9,497 bases of DNA from Sporichthyaceae bacterium (lineage in GTDB: Bacteria > Actinomycetota > Actinomycetes > JACCUZ01): contig JACCUZ010000471.1 of the NCBI GenBank assembly GCA_013698395.1, positions 1 to 9,497 of the forward strand, written 5' to 3'. Every line of letters begins with the position of its first letter. The first letter of the stretch is position 1. The position numbers and the translations under genes are program-made. Shown one piece after another: positions 7,082-9,497 of this stretch. The notes under the pieces are model-generated. The model had not been told where the DNA came from and did not search any database. It saw nothing but the letters and a program-made list of their open reading frames with translations.

Positions 7082-7107
7082 AGCGTGTCGTGACCATGTA
7101 TACGTGG
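7082..7107. repeat. Palindrome copy 2, left part (interrupted by the insertion sequence)
   Basis: If the insertion sequence and one copy of its 8-bp duplication are removed, 7082-7107 joins 8501-8511. The resulting 37-base stretch aligns without gaps to 7020-7056 in copy 1, with 30 identical positions by my count. The joined sequence again forms a hairpin, with TGACCA (7091-7096) pairing with TGGTCA. Copy 2 is therefore a tandem duplicate with a 62-bp period, now split near its apex. Confidence 0.7.
7100..7107. repeat. 8-bp target-site duplication, left copy
   Basis: ATACGTGG directly precedes the left end of the insertion sequence and recurs exactly at 8493-8500 beyond the right end. Eight base pairs is the duplication length known for the ISL3 family. 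Confidence 0.88.
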
Positions 7108-7131
7108 GGCTCTCCTGCGGTTTGTGTGGGT
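7108..7131. repeat. Left terminal inverted repeat of the insertion sequence
   Basis: These 24 bp, starting GGCTCTCCTG, match the reverse complement of 8468-8491 at 23 positions; the seventh base is C here and T at the other end. The last base of this repeat is the first base of the transposase stop codon read on the plus strand. Confidence 0.92.
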
Positions 7132-8387
7132 CATCGGGGTAGCGCGAGGTGGTAGCCGCCGACCCGGAGCTTGGCCAGTGCGATGAGTGGTTCGGGGCTG
7201 TGGAACCCGAACGCGACGCGGGTGAGGAGCCGGATGACGGTGTTGGTGCCTTCGACTCGGGCGTTGGCCAGCCCGGCGTGCAGGGTGTTGGCGATGTCGT
7301 TCCGGAAGCGGCGTAGCCGGCGGGCGTAGTCGGTGAAGGCGGGCAGTCCGCTGGTCTCGGCGAGCCGGTACCAGGTGTCGAGCAGGGCGAGGCCTTCTGC
7401 TCCACCGGCGGCGAAGACGGCCCGCAGGTGTTCTTTGAGCTGCCACGCCTTGTGCACCTTGTCGTGCTCGGCCGCCACCCAGGCCAGCTTGGCGGCTTGG
7501 GCGTCGGTGTGGTCGTCGGGGTTCTTCCACAGCGCGAACCGGGCCCGATACAGCGCCCGGGACGCGGCCTGGTTCCCGCGGCGGCGGGCTTCCCGCGCGG
7601 CACCAGTGCGGATCTTGTCTAGCGCGCGCTGGGCGGTGGCGATGACATGGAAGGGGTCCAGGCACAGCCGGGCCTGCGGGGCGCGCAGCCCGACCAGCTC
7701 GGCGATCCAGTCCGCGCCGTCGCAGGACACCAGCTCCAGATTCGCGCATCCCTTCTCGCCCAAGGCGTTGAAGAACTCGCCCAGCGTTTTCTTGGTGCGC
7801 CCGTCACCGGCGAAGACCAGCCGACCGGTGTCGTGGTCGACCACCACGGTCAGGTACTTGTGCCCCCGCCGGTAAGACACCTCGTCGATGCCGATCCGGC
7901 TCAGCCCGACCAGCCGGTCACCCTCCGCGCCGGCCGCGTCGAGCTCGGCGACCACCCGGGTGACGGCCTGCCCCACCGAGCGCCACGAGGTGCGCATCAG
8001 CGCCGCGATGGTCGTCTTCGCCGCCCGGGTCGCCAACCAGGCCAGGGTGTCCTCGAAGGCCCGGGTGAACCGGGACCCGTGCCGGGCCCACGGCACCGCC
8101 GCGGCGGTCACCCCGTGCTCCGGGCAGCGCACCCGCGGGACCCTCGCGCGCAGCAGCACCCGGGTGCTCACCACATCCAGCCCCCGCCAGCACCGCGGCC
8201 GCGCCCTGCCCTGGTCATAGCCCACCGCCGGTGACCGGCACCGCCCGCAGCGCACACCCGCCCGGCGGTCCAGCCGCACGTCGAAGATCAACGTGTCGGT
8301 TTCCGAGTCGTACTCCATTCGCTCCAACACGCCCTGCTCGACCCTGAGCAGGCCCTTCCATAGGCTGGCGTGGCGCACGCCGCTCAC
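7131..8387 (-). CDS. ISL3-family transposase
   Basis: This 418-residue DDE transposase catalyses movement of the surrounding insertion sequence. The N-terminal zinc finger is seen as C47-x2-C50 and C88-x2-H91. A helix-turn-helix region follows (about 104-147). The catalytic core has D168 in RIGIDEVSYRRGHKYLTVVV, D244 in CLDPFHVIATAQRALDKIR and E379 in ANARVEGTNTVIRLL, each in the sequence context typical of ISL3 transposases. The length is normal (about 400-440) and no frameshift or stop is seen. The start is a GTG at 8387; a shorter start cannot be excluded, but the N-terminal MSGVRHASLWKGLLRVE resembles the family. It is codirectional with the acyltransferase gene upstream, so read-through from that gene could add to transposase expression. 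Confidence 0.96.
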   Translation of the reverse strand: MSGVRHASLWKGLLRVEQGVLERMEYDSETDTLIFDVRLDRRAGVRCGRCRSPAVGYDQGRARPRCWRGLDVVSTRVLLRARVPRVRCPEHGVTAAAVPWARHGSRFTRAFEDTLAWLATRAAKTTIAALMRTSWRSVGQAVTRVVAELDAAGAEGDRLVGLSRIGIDEVSYRRGHKYLTVVVDHDTGRLVFAGDGRTKKTLGEFFNALGEKGCANLELVSCDGADWIAELVGLRAPQARLCLDPFHVIATAQRALDKIRTGAAREARRRGNQAASRALYRARFALWKNPDDHTDAQAAKLAWVAAEHDKVHKAWQLKEHLRAVFAAGGAEGLALLDTWYRLAETSGLPAFTDYARRLRRFRNDIANTLHAGLANARVEGTNTVIRLLTRVAFGFHSPEPLIALAKLRVGGYHLALPR

Positions 8388-8467
8388 CGTCCCAAAGTTC
8401 CTGGTGTCTTGGTCGACTCAGAAACCTAGACAGGAAGCGGCGTGTCGCATCTCACGGCACGCGCCGC

Positions 8468-8491
8468 ACCCACACAAACCGCAGAAGAGCC
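8468..8491. repeat. Right terminal inverted repeat of the insertion sequence
   Basis: This is the reverse-complement partner of 7108-7131, with one mismatch in 24. The 80 bp between it and the transposase start (8388-8467) should hold the transposase promoter, but no clear promoter elements are recognisable. Confidence 0.92.
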
Positions 8492-8492
8492 A

Positions 8493-8500
8493 ATACGTGG
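8493..8500. repeat. 8-bp target-site duplication, right copy
   Basis: ATACGTGG is identical to 7100-7107. Confidence 0.88.
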
Positions 8501-8511
8501 TCAACGCGCGC
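8501..8511. repeat. Palindrome copy 2, right part
   Basis: TCAACGCGCGC continues the palindrome begun at 7082-7107, supplying the end of the TGGTCA arm and the outer stem. It now sits 1.4 kb from its partner. The rest of the gap to the acyltransferase stop codon (8512-8530) shows nothing recognisable. Confidence 0.65.
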
Positions 8512-8530
8512 GAGGCGGTCGGCGTCAGCT

Positions 8531-9497
8531 TCAGAAGAAGATGGACCGGCGGGCCATCAGCAGCCGGTAGAGCGTGTGCTGGATCGTCTCGCGGACCTGG
8601 TCGGTGAGGTTGAACACCAGCATCGGGTCGTCCGCAGCCCCCAACGGGTAGTCCTGGGTCACGATCGGTTCGCCGAACTCGATGATCCACTTGCTCGGGA
8701 GCGGCACCAGCCCCAACGGCCCTAACAGGGGGAAGGTCGGTGTGATCGGGAGGTAGGGCAGGCCGAGCAGCCGGGCGAGCGTCCGCAGGTTCCCGATGAT
8801 GGGGTAGATCTCCTCCGCTCCCACGATCGAGCAGGGCACGATCGGCGCCCCGGTCCGCAGCGCAGCTGACACGAACCCGCCGCGGCCGAAGCGCTGCAGC
8901 TTGTACCGCTCGGCGAACGGCTTGCCGATGCCCTTGAAGCCCTCTGGCCAGACTCCGACGAGCTCGCCCTTGGTCAGCAGCCGTTCGGCATCGGCGTTGC
9001 AGGCCAAGGTGGTGCCGGACTTGCGTGCCAGCTCGCTCACCACCGGCGTCTGGAACACCAGGTCGGCCGCGAGCATCCGCAGGTGACGACGCGCGGGATG
9101 GTGGTCGAGGAGGGCCACCTGCGTCATCACCGAGTCGAGCGGGATGGTGCCGGAATGGTTGGCGACCACCAGCGCCCCACCCTGGGACGGAACGTTCTCG
9201 ATTCCGCGCAGCTCCACCCGGAAGTACCGCTCGTAGAGCGGCCGGACCAACGCCATCAGCACATGCTCGGTGAGCTCGGCGTCGAAGCCGAACTCGTCGA
9301 TCTCGACGTCACCGGTCAACCGCCGCCGGAGGAACGCCAGTGCCGCCGCGACCTTGCCCTCCCATCCGGGAAGGTCGGGGGGGCTCTGCGACGGCGGTGC
9401 CTGGGTACCTTGCAGGAGGGGCGTCGTGGGCCGGCGCCGGGTGCGTTCACCCGCGGCGCGGGAGGCACCTTGGGCGACCGCCCGGGCGGCAGCCGGG
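8531..9497 (-). CDS. Lysophospholipid acyltransferase family protein (N-terminus beyond window)
   Basis: The minus strand is open from the window edge to a TGA at 8533-8531, giving about 321 visible residues. Counting from the TTG at 9319 as residue 1, VVANHSGTIPLD (51-62) is the active-site block with H55. GVWPEGFKGIGKPF (122-135) is the PEG motif, followed by GAPIVPCSIVGAEE (157-170). These identify a PlsC/LPLAT-type enzyme that transfers an acyl group to a lysophospholipid or other glycerolipid at the membrane. The histidine-to-aspartate spacing is H-x6-D rather than the classical H-x4-D, suggesting a subgroup distinct from PlsC proper. The TTG at 9319 is probably not the true start. The upstream frame encodes LPGWEGKVAAALAFLRRRLT, which looks like a natural part of the protein, preceded by a disordered Ala/Pro/Arg-rich tail with no ATG or GTG before the edge. 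Substrate and physiological role are unknown, and there is no evident link to the sarcosine oxidase operon. Confidence 0.88.
   Translation of the reverse strand, partial: PAAARAVAQGASRAAGERTRRRPTTPLLQGTQAPPSQSPPDLPGWEGKVAAALAFLRRRLTGDVEIDEFGFDAELTEHVLMALVRPLYERYFRVELRGIENVPSQGGALVVANHSGTIPLDSVMTQVALLDHHPARRHLRMLAADLVFQTPVVSELARKSGTTLACNADAERLLTKGELVGVWPEGFKGIGKPFAERYKLQRFGRGGFVSAALRTGAPIVPCSIVGAEEIYPIIGNLRTLARLLGLPYLPITPTFPLLGPLGLVPLPSKWIIEFGEPIVTQDYPLGAADDPMLVFNLTDQVRETIQHTLYRLLMARRSIFF

Larger units (their letters stand above)
7108..8492 (-). mobile_element. Complete ISL3-family insertion sequence (1385 bp)
   Basis: The element has a single full-length transposase gene on the minus strand, 24-bp terminal inverted repeats with one mismatch, and a perfect flanking 8-bp duplication (ATACGTGG). 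All three fit the ISL3 family. To keep the duplication exact, the right end must include one extra A (8492) outside the inverted repeat, so the ends are offset by one base. The intact gene, near-identical ends and undecayed duplication suggest a recent insertion that may still be active. It lies between the 3' ends of soxG and the acyltransferase gene and disrupts no coding sequence. It splits the second palindrome of the intergenic region. Confidence 0.95.

Noticed and set aside
7016..7107. The paired palindromes as a CRISPR array or an integron-type recombination site
   Set aside because: There are only two copies with a 62-bp period, no cas or integrase gene is in the window, and the repeat is one long hairpin directly after a stop codon, which fits a terminator better.
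6811..7749. A 312-codon minus-strand frame spanning soxG and the transposase
   Set aside because: It overlaps the transposase in a different frame and is antisense to soxG. The composition is Arg/Pro/Ala-rich shadow sequence.
7131..8387. The transposase as a decayed pseudogene
   Set aside because: The frame is continuous, the length is normal, and the zinc-finger ligands and the D168/D244/E379 triad are present.

Overview
The window is high-GC DNA with strong G/C preference at third codon positions and overlapping, tightly packed genes. This points to an actinomycete (Actinomycetota). A pseudonocardial or related soil genus is a guess that I cannot confirm from sequence alone.

Layout. (1) Positions 1-798, minus strand: an IclR-family regulator whose C-terminus runs off the left edge. 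(2) Positions 799-953: a divergent control region with several dyads, a strong ribosome-binding site on each strand and a possible short leader ORF upstream of the regulator. (3) Positions 954-7007, plus strand: a five-gene operon encoding a betaine-homocysteine-methyltransferase-like protein and then the four subunits of a heterotetrameric sarcosine oxidase in the order soxB, soxD, soxA, soxG. Gene junctions are 2 nt, 19 nt, a 4-nt overlap and an 8-nt overlap. (4) Positions 7008-8530: a convergent intergenic region that originally held two tandem copies of a long palindrome. The second copy is split by a complete ISL3-family insertion sequence of 1385 bp with an intact transposase, 24-bp ends and a perfect 8-bp target duplication. 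(5) Positions 8531-9497, minus strand: a lysophospholipid-acyltransferase-family protein whose N-terminus lies beyond the right edge.

How the genes fit together. Heterotetrameric sarcosine oxidase (SoxBDAG) oxidatively demethylates sarcosine to glycine, passing the one-carbon unit to tetrahydrofolate. A methyltransferase of the BHMT family just upstream would remove an earlier methyl group from an N-methylated compound such as glycine betaine, using homocysteine as acceptor. The IclR regulator, divergent from the operon, is the natural candidate for its substrate-responsive control. Two things complicate the simple betaine-to-glycine reading. No dimethylglycine-demethylating enzyme is visible in the window. 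Several residues that line the substrate pocket of mammalian BHMT also differ in the methyltransferase, while its zinc cysteines are kept. The true methyl donor may therefore not be glycine betaine.

The most distinctive non-coding structure is the duplicated palindrome between soxG and the acyltransferase, probably a double terminator. The insertion sequence landed at the apex of the second copy. No tRNA, rRNA, CRISPR array or prophage gene was seen.
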